Source of the DNA: Notospermus geniculatus
Lineage: Eukaryota; Nemertea; Pilidiophora; Heteronemertea; Lineidae
DNA: 64,000 nt
Assembly: GCA_002633025.1 (NCBI GenBank)
Contig: NMRB01000386.1
Coordinates: 210,433 to 274,432 of the forward strand
Direction: 5' to 3'
Position 1 is the stretch's first letter. Every line of letters begins with the position of its first letter. Shown here piece by piece: positions 1 to 14,000 of the stretch. The notes below the pieces were generated by a model. It was not told the DNA's origin. It did not search any database and saw only the letters and a list, made by a program, of their open reading frames with translations. Position numbers and translations under genes: made by a program.

Positions 1-455
1 CTTGAACTTCTCAAGTGATGAAAAGCACAGTGGCCATTGTCAGCTAAGGTTCAACATAGTATCAGTCCAGTCTCAGTGTACCACTGGCTACATATAGGTG
101 GACAGGACACCAGGTACAGAGTCACTAGGAACTTTGAAGGGCGGGAAATTCAAATACCCCTGTTTTTGATTTTGTTGAATAGCACCCCCTGGTGGACAGA
201 TCTAACATTATTTTCCCTTTGAGCTGATGTAGAAAATATCAACCTATCTATTCCATCACTTTTGGTCGACAAATTTGTCATAGGGGCTGAGATATTGAGA
301 CATTTCATTTTGCGCAAAATGCCCCCTGGAGGGCATTATGTAGGTCAGATCGCAAAAATTTTTGGTTCTGTTTCGAGTCCTTCCCAGGGCCTACCTCTCC
401 ACCAACTTTCATGACCGTGGGCCTTGCGGTTGCGAAACGTGCCAGTTTCACGGAC

Positions 456-480
456 GACACACACACACACAGACACACAG
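456..480. repeat. AC-rich simple repeat
   Basis: Near-perfect AC dinucleotide run with one AG interruption, next to GAACCATTTTATAGTC. The layout resembles the 3' tail of a dispersed repeat, but no second copy exists in the window. Confidence 0.7.
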
Positions 481-592
481 ATTTTGAACCATTTTATAGT
501 CATATAAATAGCTCCGCTGACCTTTGGTCAGCTGAGCTAAAAACCTTTGCACTTGGAGAGTTGTAACGAGAGATGAAGAGCATGACAATGGC

Positions 593-704
593 TCATATGA
601 ATAAAGACTAGCAAATGCTTTACCTTCAGATTTGTACAGCTTAGCCTAGTGCATTCGTATTGCAAAATTCAAGTAAACGCATTTACTAGTCTTTATTCAT
701 ATGA
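593..704. repeat. Short inverted-repeat element
   Basis: Ends are inverted copies of about 31 bases (TCATATGAATAAAGACTAG at the left, its complement at the right), with few mismatches, around a 50 bp core. MITE-like, no coding capacity. Confidence 0.75.
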
Positions 705-1300
705 CCCAATGATCTGAAAGTCCTAGCATGATGCAACCTGAGGGACATATTTTGTACCGTATCAGTTTTGCTGGCAGCCATCTTGGATTTTGACTTAGGA
801 ATTCACGCAGTTACAGAGTAAGTACCAGTACACAATTTTGACTTTGTATGCATCCAGGGCACACCCTGGTGTTCAGACTCATTACCACATCTGACCCAAG
901 AGGCTAATGTAACTGACGAAAACCAACGGAAGCGTGTCATATGGTGTAAGTTCCCTTGCCCGTTTCATACCTGTTCCAAGTCAATAATCACAAAACTTTC
1001 TGAATCCCCAATGCCCATTTATGCTCACAGGGTTGGAATGAAAACAACTATATATCAAGGAACAAAATTGTATTATGTGAAAAAAGTTTAACACTCAAAA
1101 CGAGAAGCGTGCACTGGGTTAACCCCCCGTGTCCGACTTACGGAACAAACACCTCTTGGCAGTTATTTATAACTTGTTTGCCTATCATAATGATGCCAAG
1201 TTGTTGAGCTAACTCAACCAGGCATCCGCCATTGTTGCACTGAAATAGATTGATGCTAAATTTATGAGAAAGGGGAAATTTTCCTCCGCAGTTACTGGTA

Positions 1301-1354
1301 GATCAATGGACAGTCCTTGTTGATCATTCAGCGACATCCGACACGTTTTCCTTA
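1301..1354. repeat. Fragment of the CGACATCCGAC family
   Basis: Shares TTGTTGATCATTCAGCGACA and the following terminal bases with the copies at 24056, 27561 and 29217. Confidence 0.65.
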
Positions 1355-1563
1355 ATGCCGCCACATCGTATCATCAATCACAGGTCGATCATTCACAACT
1401 AAAATGTTTACATACCTCTTCATTTCTGAGTCCTAAAAATTTATTGTAATGCCCGGGGAAACCCACAAATCTGAAATGAGATTAGAACACTTGAAAGCGC
1501 TTGCTACAAAAAAATTCTTCAGAGAGGAGACCGACAGAAGGAGTCGTTTTTTCTTGACAAGTT

Positions 1564-1905
1564 ATAGAGGCCTTGCATATGACGTCACAACCCGCCATGC
1601 TGGAGGACACATGCTGCAGAGGCGCAGCGAAATGAGCTGTGCATGTCCCAATGATGTTACGTCAAACAATAGACAAATCCCAAACTGACGTAAATGAGAA
1701 AGATCTGCGCACTTCCGGCAAAATCGCAAACAGAAACTGAATGAGTGACGCAGAGAACCACACGACAGTGACTTCGACGACGTAGCGTCAGACTCGACCA
1801 TTGCTGAATCATGCATGGCGTCACATCAGCCGGTTTCAGATTGAGGTTCTTGTTGAGATTTTGGCAGAAGTGCGCAGATCTGCGAATTCGAGAATATAGT
1901 CTATT
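1564..1905. mobile_element. Composite MITE, family A-half plus family B, copy 1
   Basis: The left part starts ATAGAGGCCTTGCATATG and contains GACGTCA. The right part is flanked by GATCTGCGCACTTCC and its inverse and ends GAATTCGAGAATATAG. A second copy in opposite orientation lies at 4571-4895, showing the two parts move as one unit. The right end is about 13 nt into the intron after exon 12. Confidence 0.75.
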
Positions 1906-1917
1906 ATGTGTTCTTAC

Positions 1918-2029
1918 CTTCCTTTAAAAAATGCTATGTAGAATATGGATGAGTAGAAGTTGACGAACTGGAAGATGAACACTTTGAATGTCAGCTGGTC
2001 TTCATACTCGGTCTGTGTACGATGCATCT
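1918..2029 (-). CDS. ANO7: ANO7-like exon 12, membrane segment 5
   Basis: 112 nt, ATTTCCAG acceptor and GTAAGA donor. It encodes [18 protein letters not shown] and [19 protein letters not shown]. It ends two bases into a codon, so the gene continues off the left edge with helices 6-10 missing. Confidence 0.97.
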
Positions 2030-5000
2030 CTGGAAATAAACAAAACGTTTAACGTCTGCCCCAAAGACCAGCAGACGGAACCTTCTGTCCAGTTTTCTCC
2101 CATCCTGTGGTATTGATTGAAAAATATTTGAAGGAAGATTGTTCCTATCAACCAACTGGAGAATGCTTCTTCAAATTCTTTCTCGTGGGAGTTGTTGGGG
2201 AAGGGACAATTTGCTGGGGGGGGGGCAATTGTCGGCATGGAGACTGTCCAAAAACTTACCCCACTGCGTGAGTTTCTCCGCTAATTTTTCATACACTTTT
2301 CCGAGCGACATAATAAGTATCAAGTTGACGACAGCCGCGGACAAACTTGCGATGGTCAGTGCACGACTTCGTAAGAGCGGGTTTTGAAAAAGTGGAATGC
2401 TGATGAGGACCCTGTACAAAATGACTGCGATGATGAACACCAGGACTAGAATCATCTGAAAGAGAGGAAGATATTTCTTTACTAGGCAACTCCAGTATGA
2501 ATCTGAGCATCCTAGTTCAAAGGGAATCTATAAGCAGCTAGCTATTATCAGTTCCGTCACTTTATCACAGGTGGCACCACCAACTGACAGCCCACAGATT
2601 TTGGCTCAAATGTTGAGGTTTAGCGTCAAGAGTTAGATTCTCCGATAGGTACCGTACTAGACAGATCCCGATCATAGGCCTATTGATGAGGATGGATGAC
2701 ACCAACGATTGCCCATATTTTTCTCTGGCTGAGTTGCCCATAGACAGCGAATTTGCATACGAAAACTCCCACGTGGAGGTACGCCGTAACTCACCATGAT
2801 GATAATGCACGCTATCCCAGAGAGAATCCTGGGAAGTCGATCACGCTCTGGAAAGTGCGGCTCCTTGATTCCAGTGATTGGATTTTTCTCAAACGTTGGC
2901 GCCAGGGCGGTGTACTGGGGACGAGGTCTCTCCTCATCCTCCTCAAAGTCCAGACAGTCCCAGTGATGCGCCAAACTGGCCGTTTTTCTTTTCCAGTATT
3001 CCAGGAATGTTACCGCTGAAAACCACACCAAGAAATTTTAGAAATATGAGCCACTCCAGCGAAAGTAGGCGCTTGTCACAGGTGATCACCATTGGTCATC
3101 AGTTTACTCGACTATTATCACTGCCGTCCACTACTATTGTCAATCTGCAGAGGCGTACATTTCAGCTATAGAGGCCTTGCAATGACGTCATCCTGGTGGC
3201 CATTCTGGAGGACACAGGGTGCAGAGGTGTGAGCCGACCGTGACATGACTTGCGCCACGCCATTGTTTGACGTAACGTCATTGGGGCATGCACGGCTCAT
3301 TTCGCTGCACCTCTGCTGCATGTGTCCCCAGCATGGTGGCATGTGACGTCATTTGCAAGGCCTCTATTGTGTTGTAAGGCCATTAACCCTCTCCTCGGTT
3401 GCAACGAGTGCCTAATTTTGCTGGAGAGGGTCACAAAATGTGAATGATCTATTGAACACTTACCCCAGAATGCCACAAATATAGCATAGAAGACCGTCCC
3501 GGGATTATCAAAAAGATAACCCACTTTTGCGTAGATGCAGACGTCGGAGAGATTCCAGTACATACAGCCGATGTCTTCGTCACATAACGGACACATCAAG
3601 AACGTGTTATCCTTATCACAAGTCTCTCGTCTGGAAAAAGAACAACGTCAATCAAATGGGTTTAGCAGCAGCAGTAGCAGTCACTGATATGACACTACGG
3701 CAGCCGTATTGGAAATGGTGCACAACCAAACAACACTATGGCAGGCATATTGAAAATCGGTGCACAACCAAACAACACTGTGGCAGCCATCTTGGAATTC
3801 GGTGCACAACCAAACAAACTATGGCAGCCATATTGGAAGTTGGTGCACAACCAAACAAACTATGGCAGCCATATTGGAAGTTGGTGCACAACCAAAATCA
3901 ATAAGGCTCTCTCTAAGATCCATAGCACTGTGTCCCCAAAATATGAAGTTGATTGACCAAGCAATACTCAAGTTACGGAGTGGAATGCAACATCAAAGAT
4001 GGCCACCTGGTGGCCACGTTGGCACTAGAACAATGTACTCACCCTACAATATTCGTGTTGAATGTAAACACGCCATACAAGAAGACCAAGACACCTACGA
4101 TGGATGCTGGGAGCAACCAGGCCGTGTAAAACCCTACAAAAGATGGGAAAGTTATCGTGAGGAAGGCTGAAGTTACAGCGGTTTCCATCATGGTTTGTGT
4201 CAAGCGGAGCAATTGTGATTAACGCCATCTATTGTTAAACCATTCAAGGATTCTTACAAACCCTGTGAAAACCACACTGCGCTCACTGACTGCAGAACAA
4301 TCCGCTGCCTCTGTGATCAACTGTTGCAGGCAAAATGCCCTGAAGATGAAACAACTGTCGAGATATTTACTCACCTAGCCAGCCAAAGTAGATACCAATT
4401 TTCTCCCCGAAGTATTCTCGTATATGATCAAGAGGCTGGTATTTGTTCCACCGTCCCCATTTGCCCCAGTACTCATAAAGAATCTGACGCGGGTTTAGGG
4501 CCTCCGGGGCAGTGTAGCCATCTGGAAGCTTGAAAGGACCCTAAAAACAGAATACATGTTGACATTCATTAATAGATGATTCTCGAATTGGCAGATCTGC
4601 GCACTTCCGCCGAAATCGCAACCAATCTCGATCTGAAACCAGCTGACGTGACGCAATCCATGATTCAGCAATGGTCGACGCTGACGACACGTCGTCGAAC
4701 TCACTGTCGTGGGGTTGTCTGCGTCACGTCATTCAGTTTCAGATCGTGGTGGTGGTTGTGATTTCGGCGGAAGTACACAGATCTTTGTCGTTTACGTCAA
4801 TTTGAGAATTGTCTATGCACGGCTCATTTGGCTGCGTCTCTGCAGCATGTGTCCTCCAGCATGGCGGCTTGTGACGTCATATGCAAAGCCTCTATTAAAA
4901 TGCGAAGTACGGTACCGGTACATGATGTATAAACAAACCTCGTGCATTGGAAACGCCGCCTGAAACACCTCCTCCTCAAGCAGACGATCGATGCCGATCT

Positions 5001-8000
5001 CGGCACGTTTTTTCTTCCCGTACACCGTCGTCTGTAGTATCTCATTTGCAGCTTGGTGGCGCTGTGTTGGGCTGAAGTACGTCATATGATTGTCACTCCC
5101 AAGAAACCTGTAAGAGATTATGTTTTCAAATATTAAAATCAAAATCAGCAAAGTATAAAATTCTCTGGTGTTCCCGTATGTCCTTCCAAACAGTCTGTTG
5201 ACAACACAAGGAGCAGAAAATAATAGTATTAAAGTTCAATAGAAGCTTTGGAATGACGTCATCCTGGCGGCCATTCTGGAGTACACAGCTGGAATGGAGG
5301 TGTGAGCCGACCGTGACGTGACTTGCATGAAGTATGCCATGCCATTGTTTGGCATAACGTCATTGGGGCATGCACAGCTCATTTCGCTGCGCCTCTGCAG
5401 CATGTGTCCTCCAGCATGGGGGCTTGTGACGTCATATGCAAAGCCTCTACAACATGAATGTGTCCACCTAGTGATTGGACCCACAACCTCTGCAGTCACA
5501 GGCACTGCTGTTTCCACTACACCACTCTGACCGACACTCTCACATATTTATCATTTGTTTATTTCATCGCCCTACCTGTCCAACTTCGACCTTCTGAACT
5601 GACACGTGTAATAATCCAGCGGCTGGTTTGGCACTTCTATGGACATCATGTTTGGTATCTTTACCGTCGCCAAGATTCGGGCTGACCAGTTCACTGAAGG
5701 GTTCGGGTGGGCCTGAAAAATGAATTAGAAGCTGCCATTTAACATCAAATTTGGATAGTAGCTTTTTTAAAAAATATCATATTAATGGTACAAGTGCCAA
5801 CTCAGAGCATTATAGCTACTCTTCAAACAATCTGGGCAACTTGTAAGTAATGTAGGAGGTGACTGGAGCCCCCCAGAGATGGCGCTGAGGAGATTGCCCT
5901 TTCTTCCACAATGAGCCGGGGTTGCACCGATGACCTCACTGGTGTCAGGTGCAGACATTTCCAGAATTCGAGGATACACAAATTAAGGGGTGGATTCACA
6001 CCAAAACCAGATTCAGGTGTGTCCGCGCAAGCCCTATGGCTTCAACGCTTTTTCAATGACGTGTCAACAAAGAAATTGTACGCCATGCAGGTTCGCCCGC
6101 AAGATTTCTGTGGGGCACTTCATTGAAATAGTGTTGAATCCACTGGCTTGCATGAACCGCACCACACAATGCACCACGATCCGGTGTATTATGCTAACCA
6201 TGAGGAGACAAATGTGTCACTAACGTACCTGCAGTGGCGCCCTCATGCAGAGTTCCTCAGCATAGATGACCATGATCTCCCACGGAATGAAGAGTTTTAC
6301 GTAGTGAATGATTTTCTTTTCGCTTTCGACGTCCTCCTGGAAGGGTTAAGAAAGACAGAAATTGGCAACAGAAACATAGAATGGGTTTAGGGGAGACTGC
6401 AAAAAATATGACACGTTTAATACTGCTCAGCAAAAGGTTATTTTTGGAGAATTTTTTGTTTTCATTGAGATTGATATTTGCCCCCAAAAAGGGCATTCAG
6501 CTGTGCTTATCGCCAAAGACGGCAACAAAGTTCTAGCGGACCAGTACAATAGAAAATTCTCCTGATTGGTGCTCAATCAAGTATGAATGGGTCCGCTAGG
6601 ATTGAATTGGGCCATAGTGACACCTATTGGTCAACTGACTGACAGCTACTATTTTTTCAATTTGGCACTTGTGTGTTACATTAGTCAGCTCACTCAATGT
6701 CAATTTCAAAACCATTCTGCAAACATGAGTTGGTTAAATTTCCCCCTCGTATCCTTTGCCTGATAAAGAAGATAAGTTAATTTGTCTCTCAAAATAGTCT
6801 ATATTGACTCGGAGCTGTCCCCCAGGACACTGTCATATGGAAACAAGCCATAGATACATAAAATGGAATGGCAGATGGGGACTTTTTCTGTTGGTTTACT
6901 GGGAAATCAAAGACGCTGAAGTATACAGAGTATTACGTGGTCGACATTCCTCTGATACTGAAAGCAAATTTATTTCATACCCAAAGATGCTTAAAAACCT
7001 ATTCATCTAAACAAGAAATCCTAAAAGTCCTTCATCACTTTCAAACCCATACATCTGAAGATAAGGTCCGGATGCTTGGGTTGAACTTCAGCTACACTTC
7101 TATTAAAGTCCGACTTTTCTCAATGCTTCAAGCAAAGAGAAAGTCTAACTTAAGCTATACTTCAGGCTAAAGTCCGACCCAAGCATACGACCCAAAGTTT
7201 CATTGCTTCCAACCCATTCATGTGGACAACAAAACACTGATTACTCCACTAAATTCACAGTTAGTGACAAACATGCAACACAAGAAGGGTCTTTGGGGCA
7301 CTGGCAGGGACATCCACTTTTATATGAATGGTAAAACCGGGACTCTGATGTCTGACCCTCTGCGATGGTAAGCTTTTTCTGGGCCACACTGTATATCAGC
7401 CAACAGCAACGACAACACACCATACGTCCAACCATCAAGGAAAGCCGACAACGTTGGGGATTTTGTGGTAGGCAGAGAACGTTGGGGATTTTGTGGAAGG
7501 CAGAGACTTCGAGGTTTGCAAGGTGATGCGGACCGTGTAGGGAGATACTGGGTGAAGGGGTCAGACACGTAGGGGGAAGGGGCCAGACACATAAATTTCT
7601 AACAACATCTGCATATCTGTTGAAAACAACACATGGTTAGTTTACAAACATTTCATCTACGAGTGCTCTAATAATCCAACATTTTTACAATTTAACAACT
7701 GCAAGGCAAACATGAAGGTTTCTCATTTCATCCAATCAGAAACTAGCTTTCGTTTTGAAAAATATATACGCTGTACAGTAAAAGCACTACTGTAAACCCC
7801 AAATTTTTGCAGTTCTCCAGCTCAGCGCTCTGAATTTCCCCAATAAGAGAATGCAGACATCCCAAAAAAGTAGTACCAAATCATTTCTAGCAATCCACCT
7901 CAGACCCCTGGATGAGTTGAGATGCCTACATGATAACACATGACAATCTATGTTTCCATGGCAACAGAATAACAACTTTTTATCACCAGCAGATACGTTT

Positions 8001-11000
8001 TTCTTAGATAATTTTTTCGTCGTTCATAGATCTTTTTCTCAATGGTGCGATGATGGACGCCGTACAAGAGTTAAGTGGTTACTATATGATGATGCATTGT
8101 GGCGGGAATAGTCGGCTACTGCCGGAAAGACGGAGTTTTGGTGCGTTTGGTATTGGTGGAAGTACCGCTATTATTGGTACAAAGTCCCTTTAACATCGCA
8201 ATAATGGACAGATACTCTACCCAACCCGAGGCTTTTATCTTGGCTAAACAAGTAGCCCACGCATGGATGTATATCAATAAACTGATCCCCAGACGAAAAC
8301 AAAAGACGTTGCCCACCAAACAAAAGTCTAAGTCACCATGGACACCAGTTTTTTTCTCTCCAATATTTGCCTGACCAGTGTTTGCTTGTTAGCTTGCTAA
8401 AACAGTGTAGGCTGCAGGAAATACTTCAAAATTAAGCAGGTTGGAGCCGTGGCTTCTGCTTCGTTGTTTGTGAATTTTGTTGTAGCTTTTTGGAATGTTA
8501 CTCAACTGGAAAAGCTGGTGATAGAAAATTGCCTTCCAAAGCCACAGTTTTAAGGAATGTCAAGATCAGTTGCCTTTTTTCCATAATTTTCATGGTTGAC
8601 ACTATTGATTGCTGACTCATGATTGATTGATTGATCAAAGACTGATTATTAAAGGGTGATTGGTGATTAGAAATCAATCTGATTGATTCATTCATTAATT
8701 CAACAACAAAACAACGGAAACTGAACTACGACATTCCTTTTTTACGTACAACTATTTCCTTACAATCATATCATCAGGTGTGTTAACAAAATACACAATA
8801 GTCATCACAATCATGGACGATCAAAACCCAGCAGACGTCATTGATAAACAGCTTCAATTTCTTCCAATTCATCCCCGTGGAGGGTAACAATAATCAGAAG
8901 TAACGGTACTGAAACCCCACCCCGGCCAAACATAAATGTCAACAACCAGGGGCGGATCCAGGAGTTGGGAAAAGAAGGGGGCGCCCTGAGCTAGGAACAT
9001 TGAAATTTGCACCAAATTCCAGAATTTCACGGTTTATTTTACACAGATTTGTTGGCCAAAAGGGTTGGCGCGTGCCGCGGCGCCCTCTCTGGATCTGCGC
9101 CGCCTGCCACCAACATCTGCATCAGAACCTGGATTCTGAAGCATTTCTGAGATTTATGACAAAATATTCTCCACATGTTAAACTTGACTGCCATCTACTT
9201 CTGAAACCACGGGGAGAAAGCTTGCGCAGTGGTTGAGTGTTCGACTTGAGACCGTGAGGTCACGGATTCGATTGCCAACTGAGTCCTCACCACTTTGTAT
9301 TCTCAACTGGTCTGAGAGGATCAAATGATGCACTGAATGAGCTGCTCCTTGAGTTCCCTAGAAAGTTTTTTTCAGAGAATGTGGCAACAATTTGAAGCGC
9401 TTTTCGACTGCACAGCAGTGGCAAGCGCTATATAAAATTAAAAGCTTCATATCATTAAAACCTGATGTTCAACGTTCAATATCAGACACATCGCGCTTCG
9501 GGGTTTGATTGTCCATGAGCTGTCACGCCGACTAAACATGGCGAGTACCTCTATGCCGATAGCCTGTGGAACAAATATGGATGAAAGATTAGTAAAAAAA
9601 TTCACTTTAGATGTTCTTCACCCGTCAGAGGATGTTGGCATTGAATGAGGGAGAGGAAATTCTCTGTAAAGGGCTCTCTCAAACGTTTTTTCCCCATTTT
9701 TATTCCATTGACAAATATTAGGCTGAGGACTTCTCCAAGCAAGAAATCTCAACAAATCAGTTCAAAAGGGAATATTACTGTGGCAAAAACTGGTTCCTGG
9801 TTCCATAACAACAGGGATGAAATTGCATGACAGCACATGGAACCAGTCTACTCAGGTGACACCAAGAGTCAAGTCATGAATTGATGACAATGTGTTCGGG
9901 GTGGTTTTTCAGATGAGGGTCAAAATCTGCCAACAGTCTCTGAAGGGGTTAGAAAAATGGAAAGAACACGTCCCAGGGTCACGAAAAATGAATCAGAGGG
10001 GAGTAAGAATGCAAGTCAACATGAAAAGCAAGTTATTATGAGAGAAAACGATAAGGGATCATCGAAAAATTGCCCAATGTCAAAAAAAGAAAGATTTGCA
10101 AATTTTGAGGTTTTCAAAACGAGTCGACATGAAACTTGTACCACACATCAAGACGCAGGCCTATTCAATCTTTGAGAGGGAACCTGAAAGCAATTCTTTC
10201 TTTTTTTGCACCAATTTTTAGACAACCCCTTAAATTCCCTTAACCTTCTGTTTAACTGTGTAAGAAATTTGAGAAAATTCCTGAAAAAGAATGGGTAAGC
10301 AATGTATCAAATCGAAAACATGCTAAGTTATCGAAAACTTGGCAAAGATGAAGTAGAAATTGAATAATAAATTGAATAATTCAAAAGCATTATCTGTAAA
10401 ATGTTCCACAGAGTGGTTCCTGTGGGCCAGGAGAAGTTAGTAGTTATAATTTCCCCACAAAGCACAGAGGGGTACCTCAGCACCAGGTTTGGTGAATCTA
10501 GGTCACATAAATTAGTGGCGACAGGAGTTTTGTTCAGTGTTTGAGTATTTTATATTTTAATGTTTTCTTGAATCTGCATTAACACAAAAGTTTGTGAAGG
10601 ACACAAGAAATGTCTGCCAAGGTCCAGTGATTCATGATTTTGTGACTAAAGCTGATGAAGCAGCAATAAGGAACATGCAGAACTACCGCCACTAGGAGGC
10701 GCTGTGAGCGGTTGGACCTTTTTTCGTCATCTCGTCCGTGTTGCACTGCGTCAAAGACACCGTGAGGTGACGTCACTGTGTTGCTTTGCTCTGTTTTTGA
10801 CGCCTTCCGTACAACCGCTCAGAGCGCCGACCTTTCGGGATAGAAAAGTTGTGCAAGTTCCCCATTACTTAGAGAAGAAACAATTGATGATTCAGCAAAT
10901 TATGTTCCATAACCGAATGGCTGGAGCCGTGACGAAAACAAGCTTACCGACTTTATAAGGGCAGGATCTGATTCTGTGTATTGTGAACTCTGGGTATATT

Positions 11001-14000
11001 GCAGACGATGTGAATAAGTGTGACCCGTGCCAGCAAAATGAGTCAGAATGCGCACAGAAGAAGACCCAAGGTGAACCAACGGTTTGTTGATTTCAGCATT
11101 GTCTGCCCATTCTGAAATTTGACTTTGTCCATTTCTGTAATTCTTATCTTGGGTCTTCTTTCCAGCATTCTACCGACTCATTTTGCTGTCACGGGTCACA
11201 AATGATTGTGTTGGGCGGGTTACAAGAGTCAAATACTGAATTCACTACTCCCTCAGCAGGGGATGAATGTGAATCTGACAATGATATGTTTATCTCCCTT
11301 GATATGCTGGGATTCTCACATTCAGTCAAAGATGGGGAAACTCAGATATGAAAGAATTCAAAACGATGAGTTAAAAACCTGAAAAATTTATAACGGTAAT
11401 GGTCGTATTCCATTTGTAGACCATTTGCTACGCAGTGTTGGATTTTCTGCATGTACAGAGTATGTGACCATTCCTGTTATTCAGGAAGTCTGGCTGTGGC
11501 GACAGTTTTGTCATTCTGGGGCAGGTTGTTGAAAGCAGCCTTTGCTGTTTGAACTGATGAAGTTAACTCTAAGATAAAGTTAACACCTGGGAAACGTTAA
11601 CACTTGGTAAAGTTAACCCCCCCAGGTAAAGTTGACTCTAAGAAAAAGTTAACACTAGGTAAAGTTAACTCTTAAGCCTGCCGCACACTGGAGCTATCTG
11701 CTGAGCAAAAAGTCATTCAAGACTTTTTGCTCAGCAGATAGCTCACGTGTGTGCGTGATTTTGGTGAGTTTTTTGCCTCACAAGGCAGAAAGCTCGCGTG
11801 TGCGCGTATTTGCCGCGCTATCTGCTGAGCAAATGGTCTCGAATGACTTTTTGCTCAGCAGATAGCTCCAGTGTGTGGCAGGCTTTAGATAAAGTTAACA
11901 CCTAGGTAAAGTTAATGCCAAGGTGATGCCAATGTTGTCTTCAACAACCCAGCCCAGAACTGACAAGTGACTGATGTACGAAGTTTTATTAAAGGGCAGG
12001 AGGAAAACATGTCCAAAAGTGAACCAGTATTAAATTGAGAAAGATAATTATTATCATCAGGAGTTCAAATTTTGAAAGATTATGATGGGAACGATGCATG
12101 CATGAAACGCCTCTAACTATCACCCATTACCTTCTTGCGTTTCTCGTATAATTTTCTCTGCGACTTTTAGGAGTCAAAAGAAACATGTCAAATTAGAATG
12201 AATACATGTCCTCTTTAGTGATTTTACGTTTGGAGTCATAGGCCTATATTTTCTTGATATCATACCGAGTCCAGTTTCCTAATATACCCAGTAATGTGGG
12301 CCGTAACTTGTATGTATCATGAGGTATGCCCAGGCAGACGTACAGGACATCACATATTTCTTGCCCAGCATCCCGAATGAAAAAAGCCCCTCTTAGCGTC
12401 AAGCACATTGATTTTTGTGAAAAAAAACTCAAAACATGCCCTCGATTGCAATAAAAAGGTGTGCACTAAACATGGACAAAATGACAAAATAACATTAACG
12501 ACATGATGAAGTGGCAAAAAAATTAGTATTCGTCTTTGAACGAAAACTGTAAAAACTTCGGAAAATCAACTCCCAATTTCCTTACATACCTCTTCCATTT
12601 CCAAGCCTCCTCGCCGCAGATTGTTTAAGAATTTGTTGCGCCATAAGTTGTGTTTTTCTTCCATCGTCTTTAATCTCTTTTGTCCAGGTTGCTGTAGTTG
12701 CTGAGGCGGAGGTTTATTGTCTGTTCCAAGTTCTTCTTCCCAAACTAAAACAAAATCTGTAACGAAAAAAAGAGTGGAAAACATCAGTGAACATGTTTTT
12801 GATAAGAGTGGTTATCCATGATACATTCATTATTGTACTGACTTTTCAGGCCTAAAGGCCCGTTTCCACCTCAGCAGATTAACGCCTCGGTTTGCGGCAA
12901 GCGGAGCAGTTTTCACAGGCGTTGGGATAATTAAAGCGCCACACATTGTTAAACCATTGAAGGATTATCCAAAACCCTGTGAAAACTGCATCGCTCGCCA
13001 CAAACCACAGCGGAATCCGCTGAAGTGGAAATGGGCCTCGCAACGGTCAGGTGAAATATGGCCTCTGAACAGCCAATATTCAAGTTCATATCTTTTAGTT
13101 AAAGCCCCACAGTATTGAATTTTACAATATTTTAAAAATGTTAGGAGAGAGCACAAAGAGGTCTCATAGCCTTGTGAAGGTCCCCAAAATGCCTGTCTGA
13201 TGCGTACTTCAGAGAATCAAGGCCTAGTTTTCAGCACACTTTAGAAACAACGACAGGGAGAGCTCTAATGTATTCAGATGGCGCGCAGTACATTTTACAC
13301 TACGCTGACGTCATGCACTGACGTCAAGAATCGCGGCGATGATTTGCATTTTTCAAATTCAATACAGTGGGGCTTTAAGTTCAATGTTGCCATCCTTTGC
13401 AAATATTTGGATTCCCTTGCAAATATTCGGATTCCTTTGCAAATATTTGGATTCCTTTGCAAATATTTGGATTCCTTTGCAAATATTTGGATTCCTTTGC
13501 AAATGTAATTGGCACTGAAATCTATCTTAGGGCCCAGTATAATCATACTCACCAGTGGCACTAATTACAAATGGGTTAACTTGTCTTATTGAATTAATAC
13601 CACAGTACATAACTAGTTAGCATCTCATGCATGGGTCTCCCTATCAACTCATCTCTCCAAATACACCAAATACTTGGCAACCAGCCAGGAGCGGTTGCCA
13701 AGCAACCATTCCTTCACATCACTCTCAAGTGGTCTGGTAACCTCCTCCCGCAACACAGTCAACATTTCTGAGAATTTGTGGCTCAAGCCTTCGCGAGCTC
13801 GCTGTTTTTCACTACGTACCAGGCGCGGATCCATAGGGGGGCGCACCGGGCGCGCGCCTCCCCTTTTGGCCGACAAATCTGTAAAATCGACCGTGAAATT
13901 CTGGAATTGGGCGCAAATTTCAATGTATCACAGGGCGCCCCTCTTCCCAATTCCTGGATCCGCCCCCTGCGTACACAGAGTCAACTTTGAAATATTTTGC

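Larger units (their letters stand above)
1..1917 (-). other. ANO7-like intron 12 (partial)
   Basis: No coding exon was found. It contains an unassigned repeat-like stretch ending in a short AC run (456-480), a hairpin element (593-704), a fragment of the CGACATCCGAC family (1301-1354) and a composite inverted-repeat element abutting the exon 12 donor (1564-1905). Confidence 0.7.
6337..12589 (-). other. ANO7-like intron 3
   Basis: No coding exon recognised. It holds elements at 6511, 7073, 8946, 9215, 10667, 11018 and 11562. The stretches 6613-7072, 7196-8945, 9457-10666 and 11926-12589 hold no feature I can name apart from GATT-rich DNA near 8620-8700. Confidence 0.7.

Noticed and set aside
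1-540. A retrotransposon 3' end
   Set aside because: The AC-rich tail is suggestive, but no reverse-transcriptase frame, target duplication or second copy exists in the window.
3527-4170. Overlapping plus-strand ORFs
   Set aside because: They are products of the 41-42 bp minisatellite and lie antisense to anoctamin exons.
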